Translations under genes and position numbers: made by a program
NCBI GenBank assembly: GCA_020740775.1
Contig: JAHEWK010000002.1
Span: forward strand, 496,001 to 560,000
Reading direction: 5' to 3'
DNA from: Ilyonectria destructans
Lineage: Eukaryota > Ascomycota > Sordariomycetes > Hypocreales > Nectriaceae
DNA length: 64,000 bases
Notes under the pieces: model-generated
The model's input: only the letters and a program-made list of their open reading frames with translations
What the model was told of the DNA's origin: nothing
The model's database searches: none
Shown here: piece after piece, positions 11,359 through 23,510 of the stretch
Layout: the number at the start of each line of letters is the position of its first letter
Numbering within the stretch: position 1 is the stretch's first letter

Positions 11359-12045
11359 GTCATTAGGGTCACGATAGAAGGTTGATCATGATTCTACACG
11401 TTTTTGGGACAGCAGATTAGCATTACAAAACAGAACGCCTGTGTACCTGTGTGCCTGTGTGCCTGTGTGCCTGTGTGCCTGTGTGCTACCAGTAGCTGTG
11501 GGCAGTGGGCTTCCAGCCACTGGGGGCTACTATGTCACGAACTTCAGTGTCACAAACTTCACTTGTACGGTCGCACATTAGATATGGTCCACATGAAGTG
11601 CAAATGGCCAAGGGGCAATCATTCCCTTCTGATCCTTTCTGAGGCCTTCCTTAAGAGTGATACTCGCCTCGTCAGCCGCAGGAACAACTGTCCTCCTCGC
11701 ACCTGTATCATTCGCCAAGTCATTTTGCTGCCTGGAAGTTGCAACAACAAAAACGGTCCAAATTATCTGTCCATGTTAAATCCCGCTCAAAGACGTAACC
11801 TCGTCGATTACACACACCCTGGGCTGGAAGAAATCGCGTGCACAGCATCTGGCAACGACACAGACCACGACGAAGTTCTGCCCGACGCTCCAGAACTAAC
11901 GCTACGGAGAAAGAATAAAGAGATGTCCTAACCTGTCTTGTTTTACGGGAAGCCTACCCAAATCAGCAACCTCGCACACACTTTGTACAGGTAGGTAGGT
12001 GTGTACGCATTTTATAAATTTCCGGATTTTATGTGTGACCGCGAG
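11359..12045. other. Intergenic region with microsatellite
   Basis: This region lies between the O-methyltransferase and the solo LTR. It contains an 8-bp-unit simple repeat at 11437-11487 and otherwise no recognisable gene. It ends in GCGAG (12041-12045), the left target duplication of the LTR. Confidence 0.45.
11437..11487. repeat. Microsatellite, 8-bp unit (GCCTGTGT)n
   Basis: About six tandem copies of GCCTGTGT, one with a single substitution (GTAC). This is an ordinary slippage-type repeat in the 3' flank of the O-methyltransferase gene. Confidence 0.85.
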
Positions 12046-12388
12046 TGTGACGATCCGGTTATCCTGTACGGGGGTATAGGGTAGGCTGGGACGTAGGGTG
12101 TATGATCTAATGTGATCAGGACGTCGAGGTGAGCAATATAGGTCACGGTCTGGTAATGTGTCAAAGGTAGTTTGATGTAACCAAGTGTGTTGATAGCTAA
12201 GGAGCTTAGGGCTGAGTTCTGTGGTGCAGTGAAGTTGTCTATATAGTAATGGTGATTGGCTGGGTCGTGGTGCTGCAGGATCGTAGGAACGATCCGTGGA
12301 GGTGCGATGCAACCGTGATTGGAGAAAGAAAAAGTGGGCACATCATATTCCCGGTTGTGACCGCCTGGTCCCAACACTGGCCGTGACA
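12046..12388. mobile_element. Solo LTR with 5-bp target-site duplication
   Basis: This 343-bp sequence starts TGTGACGATCC and ends GGCCGTGACA, so it begins TG and ends CA with short inverted ends. It is flanked by a perfect 5-bp direct repeat GCGAG (12041-12045 and 12389-12393), the hallmark of LTR-retrotransposon insertion. No internal retrotransposon region is attached, so this is a solo LTR left by recombination between two LTRs. A related partial copy lies at 63219-63341. The superfamily (gypsy or copia) cannot be decided from an LTR alone. Confidence 0.85.
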
Positions 12389-13915
12389 GCGAGCCTCTGA
12401 TAATAGGTACGCAGTCGACGCTCGTGGCTGCGTCTTCAGAGCCAGCAGGCTCGGCTTGTCATCTATGTCCTCGATTTCTAGCCCCACCAACCTGCTACAA
12501 GCGGTCTCGACTGGGAATAGCTTCTCTAGACTCGATAAACTCACCGTCGGTACCTTTGCATCCGAATGAAGCCGCCCCTAAGGAAAAGGAGTTTAATGTA
12601 TGTAATTGTACGCCTAGAAGAAGGGACCTAAAGAAATAGAGGGAGCAATAAAGAATTAAGACTGTAGTGGCAACTGGGCATAAGCCCCTGAAAGTGCTAA
12701 AAAGCTAGGTCGGAAAAAAACTGATTGCATCCGATCGTTCCTTAGAATACGAGAGTCCGGCCCTACCTTAATATCCCTGCAGCTCGTACAGCTTGTTGGA
12801 TTATCGCGGGATCTTCCTGTCACAAATGACCGCAGTGGCCCTCAATCGAAAACTCTTGCATGTTCTCCTTCTCGATAGCGCGGGTTTCATCTGCTGGAAT
12901 CGAGGTCCTGCTACGGTTTCACATTTTTCACCCATGCATCCACGATCGATGCCCACTTGCCCCAGAGGTCCGGAACGAGCCGAAGTAGCCTTCGACGGCG
13001 AGTGAATCACCACATGGCTGATGCTTGATTGGTGCATGGGCTTTGTTCTTGCGACAGGGGCGATGGCTGAGGCGAGTTGGTGACGCGGCAAGATGAGCTA
13101 TCGACCCCCTTTCGACTGCTCATTGGATATTGCACATGCTGACTGATACAGATAAGCGGACAAGAACGATTGAGTCCGGCCCACCGTTGCCGAAGTGGAT
13201 CCATGTCTGCCAGTCTGCCGAAGTATTTCGCGGATCGTGTGCCGGCCAGCACCGAGTCAGTCTTTTTGCCTGAAGTCTGGTTTTCGGGATTCGACTTGAG
13301 CTCGAAGGGATGAACCATTTCACTCGAGGGCCACGGCATCGCCAAGATGCATATTTCGTGGTTCCAAGTATGGGATGTTTCTGATGGTTTATCAGCACAC
13401 CCTGCCCATCACATCCTTGTTGGTCTCCTAAACCGTCCAGCGTCCACTTCCAATGTGGGCGTGCCTAAATTCGGTTGGATACTTTGAGGCTGTGTATGTA
13501 CATTCAGCAGCGTCATTGGCTGCTTCGTATTTGTAGAAGCTCGTATTGTCTCTATCCCCACAAAAGATGTTGCTGCTGCTGTTGCGGCCCAATTGACGCG
13601 GTTCCCATCCCTCAAACAGGAGGGAGTCTGTTGGCTCTAGTCTCTGTTGGTAGGCCTGCTTCAGGTTGATCACCGTAGCAGATGCGTACGTACCCGTCGA
13701 CAGCCAGGATCCCAAAACGCCACTGATGCTATTTTGCAAGGTTTTACACGCCAACAGGCCATGTATAAGTATACGAGACTCAGACCACATGGTGACCCAC
13801 TTCTCTTTCTCTTGGCATTTTTCTCTGTTTTGCTCTTTATTTTATCCAGGATCCCTGAAGTTCTTCAACACACGCCTCCCTCCCCTTCGCCTTCGTCTAA
13901 ACATCCGCCTTCAAT
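12389..13915. other. Intergenic, no supported gene
   Basis: About 1.5 kb between the solo LTR and the GT64 gene. Several frames of 60-120 codons exist on both strands but overlap one another and show no family pattern. The last few hundred bases, pyrimidine-rich near 13790-13910, are the likely GT64 promoter and leader. Confidence 0.45.
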
Positions 13916-15016
13916 ATGGAGCATCGCCCTGGCTGGGTGCAAACTAAAACTCCGATATGGGGATCTCCGATATTTCGAAGACTTGCCACGGCTATTGCAG
14001 TCCTCGCTTGCATTTTTACCACTTTCGCTGCTTTCCAAACCTTCGCATCTTCCGAGCTCCGCCTCGCTACCGGAGCCAAGCCCACACCACAGTCCGAGGT
14101 CCCCGATGATCCCCGGACCAAGGCACGGAAGGCGTGGGAGAAACTACACGCCAAATATGACTCTCTCGACGATACCAAGTTTACGTATGTTACGGTTGTG
14201 TTGTTCCACGACGGGATGCCGGAACCTTTCGTAGGTGAAGCTAACCAAAGGTCTTTATCCAGCATCGCATTGCAAACGTATCGTCGTCCAAAAGAACTCA
14301 ACAAAACCCTCCACGCGTTGCTAGACGAAAAGATACCGTCTCTGCTCGAAATTGTCGTTATTTGGAACGACTTGGAGGCAACACCACCCGACGATTATAC
14401 GTCCTCCCTCGGAACTCCTGTACGCTACAGGGCTTCCACTCGCAACAGCTTGAACGAGAAGCTTTTGCCCGACTCGACCTTCAGTACCCAGGCTATTTTA
14501 TTGTCCGATGACGATGTCTACTATCACCCACACGATCTAGAATATGTGTTCCAGTCGTGGCGCAAGTTCGGCCGAAATAAGTTGACCGGCGCCTTGGCTC
14601 GTTGTCCAAAGAAGGATGCGAAAGGGAAGTGGTTTTACAAACTATGTTCGAATCGCGACGAGAACAGCTCATACTCTATGATTATCACCAATCTCGCCAT
14701 GACACATATCTCATTCCTCGACTACTACTCATCGGATGATCCGGTGATGAAAAAGATTCGAGATTATGTGGATGAGAAGTTTAACTGCGAGGATATCGCC
14801 ATGAACTTCATGCAGTCCTATCTCACTGGCGAGGGGCCTCTACTAGTTCAAGGTCGGAAGGCATACGTCAACTTCACACCATCTGTAGGTATCAGTATGA
14901 AGAAGGGGCATATGAGCGCGCGAAGCAAGTGCATGAATGACTTTGTGGCCTTTTTCAAGACCATGCCGTTGGTGGATGAAGTCGGTTATCTAAAGCGTGG
15001 CGTTTTGGCATTGTAA
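13916..15016 (+). CDS. GT64 exostosin-like glycosyltransferase, type II membrane protein
   Basis: Exons 13916-14184 and 14263-15016 give about 340 residues. The 78-nt intron (GTATGT donor, GCTAAC branch site, CAG acceptor) has no stop and is a multiple of three, so it could be misread as coding. Removing it restores the family's nucleotide-binding start KFTIALQTYRRPKELNKTL. A single hydrophobic segment near residues 22-40 suggests a type II Golgi or ER anchor. The metal-binding DDD of LSDDDVYYH lies near residue 173, and the C-terminal NCEDIAMNF block is the usual GT64 landmark. In animals this family adds N-acetylglucosamine or related sugars in heparan-sulfate synthesis; fungi do not make heparan sulfate, so the acceptor here is unknown. 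No frame damage is seen. Confidence 0.9.
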   Translation: MEHRPGWVQTKTPIWGSPIFRRLATAIAVLACIFTTFAAFQTFASSELRLATGAKPTPQSEVPDDPRTKARKAWEKLHAKYDSLDDTKFTYVTVVLFHDGMPEPFVGEANQRSLSSIALQTYRRPKELNKTLHALLDEKIPSLLEIVVIWNDLEATPPDDYTSSLGTPVRYRASTRNSLNEKLLPDSTFSTQAILLSDDDVYYHPHDLEYVFQSWRKFGRNKLTGALARCPKKDAKGKWFYKLCSNRDENSSYSMIITNLAMTHISFLDYYSSDDPVMKKIRDYVDEKFNCEDIAMNFMQSYLTGEGPLLVQGRKAYVNFTPSVGISMKKGHMSARSKCMNDFVAFFKTMPLVDEVGYLKRGVLAL

Positions 15017-16292
15017 ATTAGGGTAGGGTATGAAATGTAGACTAGACAATGTATATCGTATTGATATTAAAGGAGGTATTGGATACGCAATTTACTATAT
15101 ACAATAGCCGAATTAATTTATTAAAATAATATCCCATAAGAAGGTTATTTCTTTTTTAATTAATAGTTATAGAGGTTCTGTTTTATACTTAAAAGGATGC
15201 TTTTTCAAGATGCAGCTGTTACTGCAGCTTATTGAAGTATTACAAAAGGTAACTAGTATTGTTGATACGATTGTTGGTGTTTTTTTTTTACTGTTGAGCT
15301 TCTAGTCCCCCCCGGGTATGTGTGTACTAGGGCACCCTAACCTCTTGATACTTAAAAGAATAGGACTATCGCCACCTAAGATGGCAGTTTCCACCTCTTT
15401 CTACTAGCCTAGCAAGCAGCTTCTAATAGTTGATTCCACATAGCATAGAAAGGCATATTATGCCGCCACACGAGGTCTCAATCCAACAGGAGGTAATAAA
15501 GCTATTTTATCATAATAAAAGTCTTGAGTGAGAAGAAAAAGATATGATTTTCCCCTTTTAAATTCAACAAGCACAAATTAGGACCAGCCTTGATTATTAG
15601 ATAACCCATTTTTCCAGCTCGAATACAAAGAAGATATCTTATTTTGTGTATTAAAATGTACGTCAAGTAACAATACACACGCAAGAATATAGCAACTGCT
15701 ACACATAGACTTCCCTTCTTGCGCGATATTAGCATTTGTATGAAATGAAGATTGACGGCAAGGAGATGCCTCGTAGATGAGCGAGAATAGCCTAGCTAAG
15801 GCTGTATAAAAGCCCCTGCCTAGGCCCTGAAGACCTGACCTCGTTTTTTACGGCCGCTGGTCTACCGTTTCTTACCGCATCGCAACGAAATGTCGCGTCA
15901 ATGGAATACGGCCAAAGGTATCGTCAAGGCGACATTGGATGCCAAAAAGGCTGGCTAAATAAAGAACTCTAGCCCTCCCTCCATAATTGACCGCCTCACC
16001 TCGGGAGCGAATTCAGCATTGATTAATGATGTGGGTACACAAATATACCGGCGGTTGCTTCTCGCGGTTGCTGCTATTCACACGACTAGCCCTTCGGTCA
16101 TTCACTGGCCCCCCCGGAGCAGGCCTGTGTAGGATATCTTACTTGTGTCCATGTGTATAAAATTGCTGGTGATGAAAAGACCAGTGTTGCAGCCAAGAAA
16201 ACAAAAATCTTAAAATGCTTGTGCTCCGCCGTGGCCCCCCCTTGCGAACAAAATCAAGTAAATGTCAATCAGTACACTCTCCTCGCTCGCTC
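15017..16292. other. AT-rich intergenic region with possible degenerate repeat
   Basis: Between GT64 and the FAS alpha stop codon. Bases 15050-15760 are strongly AT-rich. The segment 15410-15475 resembles 25085-25145 on the same strand, suggesting remnants of one dispersed repeat altered by mutation. No gene is supported. Confidence 0.5.
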
Positions 16293-19200
16293 TTAGAAAA
16301 TGGCAACGGCAACAGCAACCGCCTGTGTGTCAGAGTGCGAGATGGACACGCTGACCTCCTTGAGGCCGGCCTTCTCGGCGGCCGCCGCGGCATGGCCATG
16401 TAGCTGGATGAGAGTTAGTAGGTGTTGCAAGTAGTAAGTCTTGGTGGACATAAACTCACTCTCACAACGGGCGCGCCCTCTTTGTTCTTCAGGATCTCGA
16501 TGTCCTTCATCGCCGCACCGGTGCCGTGGCTGGCGACCCCGAGAGACTTGGACACAGCCTCCTTGGCGCTCCAGCGACCTGTGAACGAGCTCTGCGGGTT
16601 GGGTGCGCTGAGGCAGTACTGGATCTCCTCCTTCGTAAAGTTCCTGTCTATGAACGTCTCGTCGTCGACGGTGATGGCCTTTATGTTCTCGACATTGACT
16701 CCAACCTTGCTGTTTTTGGACGCCACCTTCTGGGCTAGAACCTTCATCATCTCCTCTGTCGCCTGCACCTCGCTGGGGTCGACTTTCTCGGCCAACTCCA
16801 TGAAGTTGGAGGGGTAGGTGAGACTAGACGTCTTCTTGTCCTGGGTGACACGAGCGTGGGGGTTCAGCAGCACTTTGCTCAGTTGCTCCTCGGTATACGG
16901 AGCATTGGACTTGGCGACGAACAGTGTGTTGTTGATCATGCCGTTGTGGAAAAAACGGTAAGTCTTCTTTTGGCGGTCCTCGACCTTGGTGCGATATGCG
17001 TTATACGTCTGCTCGTCGAGGGTGGCGAAGAGGTACTTAGGGTGCACACCGATAGCCTGCGCGCCCTTCTGACCGAACCCGAACGACGTCACCAAGAAGG
17101 CCTTGATGCCGTCCGTCTGGAGGCTGCGGCTGGGGTACACAATCGAGTCGAATTGCTCCATATTAGGGTCGATGTTGTCTGCGTTGCGGTTGCCAGGAAC
17201 CAGGCCGGTATTGAGAACCTGCAAACAGCCATTCATCATCCAGGCACCGGCAGCGCCCTTGGGATGGCCAGTAAGGTACTTCTGGAAGATACCGAGGACT
17301 GCATTGCCCTTCTTGCGGCCGAGATGCTTGAGCTGTTGATCGATAACAGATGACTCGTTCTTATCGTTGGCCTCAGTTGATGTGCCGTGAAACGAGGCAA
17401 CGCCGAGATCGTCGACAGTAAGCCCCCATGTGGCAAGGGCACCGCGTAGAGGAGCAATAGTTGGGTCGCTCTTCCAGAAATTGTTACCCAGGCTGCATAA
17501 TACATCATTCTCCTGCCGAATAGCCTCCTTCTCGATGTGTTTGGCACGGTTATATGCGTACTCCTCATTAAACTCGTGGCCCTTCGCTTTCATAGCCTCC
17601 ACCTCGACTTGGAGGGACTCAAGCTCGGATTCACACCACTGCTTAATCTGCTTCTTACGAAGGTCGATCTGGCGGCGGCGGTAGTTTATATCGAGCAGAG
17701 GCGAGGGGAATTGGCCGGCATACTCACGGGCAGTAGTAAGGAGACCCTGGCCTGGAGCGGGGATAGAGCGGCCAATCTTATCAGCAGCAGTAGTGGACAG
17801 CGCGATGATACCGTAGATAGGCACGCCCATGTCAAGGGCCACCTGGGCGGTCATAAGAATCTGAACACCACTGCCCTGGGACTCCATAAAGCCATTCCGG
17901 GTAGTAGTAGCAGGACGAGACATCTCCTTAGGGGTGCGGCCGTGTTCGAATTCGTCAACAGCATTGCTAGTAGCCTTCATATTGGCGAATTCGTAAGAGC
18001 CTTCCTCGCCGAAGTCATCCAAACCGCCGACTAAGACGATCTTAGCCTTTCCCTCCATAATGGTCTCGTAGGCAATATCAATAGACTCGATAGAGGTAGC
18101 GCAAGCGCCGACAGGAGTTTTGATGGGACCAGATGAAGAGATAAGAAGCATATTCACCCAGGCAGCCATAGAGTTAATAAAAGCTTCCTGGAAAATATCA
18201 TTCTGAACAGGCTTGTCCAAAAAGCGGTCGCGATGCATACGACGAAGAGCGCTAACACCACCCATACCGGAACCGATACAGTTGCCGACCTCGGAGACGT
18301 GAACGTACTGGTAGAACTCATATGGGTCGGTAATACCGGAAGATAGCAGGGCCTCGGCAACGGAAACCAGAGTAAAGAGAGTAACAGGGTCGACCTGATT
18401 GACAATATCCTCGGGTATACCATAGCGCTTGGCATTCCAGCCAGTGGGGATTTGGCCAGCAACAAGACGGTCGAAGCGCAGGGCCTTAGGGATCCATAGA
18501 CCTGCACCCTTCTTAAGGCAGATAATATATTCGCCAGACTCGGGAATCTCAAAGATCTCAACCTTATCACCATGCTCACGCTTGAATTCCTCAGCAGTCT
18601 CCTTAGAAGCCTCGAAAGGCTTAAGGTCTTCCTCAATAATAATCTCATGAAGAAGCTGCTTCTTGTTGGGGTTGTAGCCATCAAAAAGCTCGGGCTCAAT
18701 AAGACGGATACCAGAGTGCTTAAGAATATACTCCTCGTACTTCTTTTTGATATCTTGGTCATTGACAGGCTCGTCCGTCTTGGCATCAACCCAACCCGAG
18801 TAGATCTTGCCCTTAATAGGGCTGTTCTGGCTCTTGATAGGGCCGTTATGGTTCTTGATAAGGCCCATAATCCACGCCATCTCGATACAACCCTCGAGAG
18901 AGAATTCGCCGTAAGCTTCCATTTCCCAACGTGTGCGAGAGTTGCCCCACGGGCCGACCTCAGCGAAACCTGTAACAACCACAACCTTTTCCAGATCGAC
19001 CATGCCCTTAAGCTTGTCGTTTAGAGGAGCAATCTCACTCTTCCAGTCGGGCAGAAAGGGGAAGTCGAACTTGATATTGGCGCGAGGCTGAATAAGTTTC
19101 TTCTGGGGCTCGGAGTCGGCCCCATGAACAATCTTATTCTCAATAGCAATCTCCTTGGCCACAGTATGGCGGACCTCGCTAGTCTCCATAATATCCTTAC

Positions 19201-21984
19201 GAAGACTGCTTAAAATCTCGTTCAGGTTGGGAATAAACTGCAGGCCACCATTCAAGTCGGCAAAGATAGGCTCAGACTGACAAAGGTCGACCAGAGTAGG
19301 TGACATAAGACCAAGCAGGTTAAAGGCCATCTCCTGCTGAGAGAAGGTACGGACGCCAAGGGCCTCGATGCCCTCGGCGACAACATTATTGCCAGCCATA
19401 AGACCAGTGCCGCGAGTCCAGCCGATAATAGCACCACAGATACTGAGGTAGTTAGCCCAGTCCTCGGAATACCACCTGTTAAACAGGGTCTCGAGACCAA
19501 GCTTGGATTCAGAATAGAGACCATCATTGCCGAAGGTGCCGTGGTTTGGGGATAGGGGAAGCACAACTTGTGCGGGACGTATCTCGAAGCCACGCTCAGA
19601 CTTCTGGGTCTTAATGCAACCAAGAAGGCGGACCAAGTTGGTCAGCATGATACGGTGGGCAAGCTCGGACTTGGAGTCGATGCTATCAATTTGGCGGCCG
19701 CTTTCCGAGATAGCAGCAAAAGGAACAACAAAATCGAGATTCCAGCCAAGCCCAGTCTTGGGGTTATAGATATATTCGATAAGAGCCTCGACATCCTGCT
19801 TGCTACCTTGGTTGAATGGAACAACAACCAACTGGGAGCCGTAGGAACCGTACTTGGTATATATGGCCTGATAGTATTCCGTGACCTCAAGCGAGAAGCG
19901 GCTGGTAGTCACAATAACCTTGGCACCACCGCTGATCAAGCCCTGGAGGACCTCAGCACCAATAGAGCCGGCGCCAGTACCAGTCATCAGGACATACTTG
20001 TCTCGAAAGGTAATACCGTCTTTGGCAGCCTCCTCCAAGCAGTCGAGGTATAAGGCAGTGAGCCTTTTACTGTACTCCCAGCCGTGGAGAGTTTTGCGCT
20101 TGAGGTGGAGGAAAGGAATTGTCTCGATCCTGCCCTTGCTGCCATTGGCGCCAACCTTCTTGACGCCTGTTGGTTTTGCATTGTTCTTAGGGATTTGGCC
20201 ATCAGTCATGCTCAGAGATCGCATGACATTCTCATATAGGTTCTTGATCTCGAGTTGTGAGGTCTTGGATATGTTGTGCTGCTCCCGGATGAGCTTGTAG
20301 ATACGCTTGAGGTCGTTCTGCGCCTTATTCCTGCCACCATACTCAGAGATCTTGCCACCTTCAGCCATCTGCTGTACGTAATGCTCAAGTTTGCGGCAGT
20401 TGGGACGCTGGACCTCCTCGTAGCTCAGGTTGCCCTTGGTATCAACGGTAGTGCGCGGGCTGGTGGGGACCGCAGCATCCTTGAAGACGGGTGGGGCATC
20501 CAGAACGTCCTTGCAGTTGAGGATCAGCTGCTCACCAAGCTCCTTCGCAAGTTGATATGTCTCACCACGCTCGGTGGGGCAGTTGTCGATATGGTATTGC
20601 ATAAATTCAAGCAGGGTAGGGTTGGCTCTGTTCATAATGCGGATACAGCGAGAGACAATCTCCCTATCCACAACCTGGAGGCGTCCGAAAATGACATCGA
20701 AGTAGATGTGCAAAGCATCTTGGCGAGCCCAGTTCCAAGACGAATCGTATATACGGGCCTTAAGGGGGCTGAAAATGGGCTGGATACCGGAAGCATAGAA
20801 GTCGCCGTGCTCGACCGACCAAAGGTCGATCTGAGACTGAAGCAGCTTTGCGGACAGCTTGGAGCTGATGTGGGCCTTGTCGCCAGCGCGAAGGTCTATC
20901 TTGAGGTACCTGGCGTATAACTCGAGCTGCTGCTTGAAGAGGGCTCGCTGATCCTTGGTGAGGGCGTCAATGGCAGCGGGGTCCATCATGTCCCCGCCAG
21001 AGCCGGCTGCTGGACCTACACTGGCAGCCGTGGACAGGCTAATACCGGCATTGGAGGCATACTTCTGAGTGACATCGTCGAAGAAGGCCTTGGCATCGTT
21101 TTCGGCGCCAAGGCGAGCAGCGGGCTCCATGGTTAATGCGAGCAACAGGACGCCATCCTGCCTGCCAGAAGCCAGGCCCCACCTCGTCTCCAGATATTTC
21201 CTCGCAACTGTGATGTTGAAGCCACCGGGCATCTTGGAAGAGACCATACGGGCAATGAGGGCCTGGGTCGACTTGCCCAGCTGACCATTGAAGGTAACTT
21301 GCAAAGAGGCACTAAGCTCATTGAGAGGGGTATCCTCGGATTTCTCGGGAGTAGAGCCAAATTCCTTATCGAGATCGCCGAGAATTTCGTTTTGGAGTGT
21401 AGATTTGCCTGTCGCTTGTCAGTCGCCGTGGGCAAGGTCTCAAGTTCGGACAGGCACTTACCGCCAACGAGATCCTTGATAGCCTTATTAAGAGGCACTT
21501 CGTTCAAGGACTTCTTCAGCTTCTGGGCGATTAAAGCCTGGACGATATCGGTGGCTTGAACTGGTGCATCAGGAACCTGAACGGCAGGGCCAGTGCTGGG
21601 AGCGGGTGTGGGGGTAAGGGCAGCAACAGCAGTAGCAGAGGCGGAAGAAGAGGTTTCGGCGGGAGCGCTGGAAGGTGCAGCAGGCTCGGGATCGTCCTCG
21701 ATAGGGTCGGCCTCATAGTAAATCTCCTTCGCGTCCTTGCTGTAGGAGAGGATCTGGCGTCGAACTGATTTGGCGGCATCATAAACCTCATATTTAGAGG
21801 CTAGTGTGCGCTTAGCCATGACACTCAGGGTGTCGGCGGGACCAATCTCGACCACCAACTCGGCCGTCTTCTCAGCGAGCAAGACATCTTGGGTTTCGAT
21901 CCACCTCACTGGAGAAGCAAATTGATAGGCCAGCAGTTCGACGAGGAGGGTGTGAGCAAGGTGCTGCTCAACTTCTGGACGCAT
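16293..21984 (-). CDS. fas2: Fatty acid synthase subunit alpha (fungal type I FAS)
   Basis: Exons 21462-21984, 16460-21408 and 16293-16403 join in frame to 1,860 residues, the full length of fungal FAS alpha. The start [14 protein letters not shown] is the family start. Domains in order are the malonyl/palmitoyl-transferase tail, an Ala/Pro-rich linker, the acyl carrier protein with its phosphopantetheine serine in LVGGKS (about residue 177, split by intron 1), the ketoreductase (TGTGAGSIG), the ketosynthase and a C-terminal phosphopantetheinyl transferase ending [12 protein letters not shown]. Ketosynthase residues are intact: Cys in VGACATS (about 1277), and His in SFHGTST and in GHPKGAAG. 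It works with the beta subunit in a dodecamer in the cytosol. No beta gene lies in the window, and full length argues for primary metabolism, although a second pathway copy cannot be excluded. Confidence 0.96.
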
Positions 21985-23510
21985 GTTGGGCGAATGGGAA
22001 GAACGCCGGGGCTGATACAGGCGGTATCTTTGTGGTCGCTGGTAACGAAGCGATCTCTCTTGTGGGAGGCAGAGAGGGGACTGTTTGATGTTCTGCTGGT
22101 AGAAGCCGCTCAAGCTCGACCTTGGGTAGGAAGATGTCGAAAAGGTCGAGCTGTTGATTATGGTTGGGAACTTGCAAGGGAGAGACACAAGCAAGCCACA
22201 AGGGAGGAGAAGCGAACCGAGTTAGGGTAATGGGTTTGAAGAGATGCAATGGTCGAAAGAAAGAGCTGTTCGAGAGGACGATGATATCACCAACTGCTGC
22301 AGCAAGCACGAGATAAATCTCTGCTCAAGTTATATAGGATTTCCGGGAATGAGGTTGAGGACGAGATGGTTAAAAAAGACGGGATTGTTGAACCAAGTTA
22401 AGCTACTATATCCCAGACAAAAAAATGCTGAGTGCAGCCTAAGCCACCTAGCATTTGGTGAATGATAGATGGCGACTAGGTCAGGGTCAAAGTACAATAC
22501 ACGTGGTTTCCCACCAGCCACGTTCCCCAAGAAAAGATATTGAGCTACGGGGGAGCACGGTAGACCTTGGAAGTTGGGACAGACTTCTCAACCATCTTAC
22601 CGACCTAATCTCAAACAATTTTGCTGAGATGCTGAGATGGGGCAAGCTTCCATCGCTCGCGGCATGGATTGTGATCATATAATCCCCATCTGCTCGCCGC
22701 GGGTAGATTATAAATAATTTTTTAAACGTCGGAACTATGAATAATTGCGCCGTTCAGATAGACAACCAGGCAGCCAGAAGCGGGTCTGTTGGTGGTGGTG
22801 GGGTCCCGGATGTCAGACCCGCGTCCAAGCGGCGTCCCGATTTACGCCCGTAATGTAAGGCAACAAGCGACATGGGTGAACCTCTTTTAGACACAGCCTT
22901 CGCTGCCCTTAGCTAGCTAGAGAAGCAATATGTCAAATAGCGTACGCCACATTCGATCAGGGGTTAATAATGGTCAATAGACAATAGGGTGTGGGTCCTG
23001 GGTCTGTTGATTGTCTTCATCTTGGATGCCTCCGGCCCCGTCTTTTCTCGAGGGGTTTTATGTCATCCCCCGGCTCCTCTGACTAACATCAGGATATCGA
23101 TCAATCAGAGGTTTCGAAATACAGGGTAACAATTCAACATAATATACGCACGGAACGGTATGGCACGCTAAGTTCAACAGGGTCCATCCATCTGGGATTT
23201 ATCATCCTGGACGCTGGCCGGGGGGGGGGCAACAATTGTTTTGACTACTGCCTTGGGAGACAGTCAGATCATTCCATCCCAACAGAACGAGAATGTGACC
23301 GCCGCCCCGGCCGTTCGGGGAACACTTAGAAGTTTAGCTGCTTAACCAATTGACCAACCGGGGGCGACAAAGTGGGAAACGACAGTGCTACACTATACCG
23401 CCAACCATAAGCACCACCCTGTGTAGTAGACCGGTGTGCATCGTCGTAGTACATAAGCTTCCATCAGGGCCTCTGAAATACTAAGTCGCTATTTCACCCC
23501 TCAGGACAAT
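21985..23510. other. Upstream region of FAS alpha, no supported gene
   Basis: About 1.5 kb that should hold the FAS alpha promoter near 21985-22700. No coding frame with a recognisable product occurs on either strand. A run of nine G at about 23220 is the only simple-sequence feature. Confidence 0.45.

Noticed and set aside
13475..14304. Several overlapping frames around the GT64 start
   Set aside because: They conflict with one another and with the GT64 frame, and lack recognisable domains.
15889..15957. 22-codon frame MSRQWNTAKGIVKATL
   Set aside because: Very short, with no family match and no expression evidence; considered chance.
18154..18984. Minus-strand 276-codon frame rich in Ser, Arg and Leu
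   Set aside because: It is an out-of-frame shadow of the FAS alpha gene on the same strand.
19881..20920. Plus-strand open frames of 140-215 codons opposite FAS alpha
   Set aside because: They are antisense shadows of the FAS alpha coding sequence, with no family pattern and no splice or promoter context.
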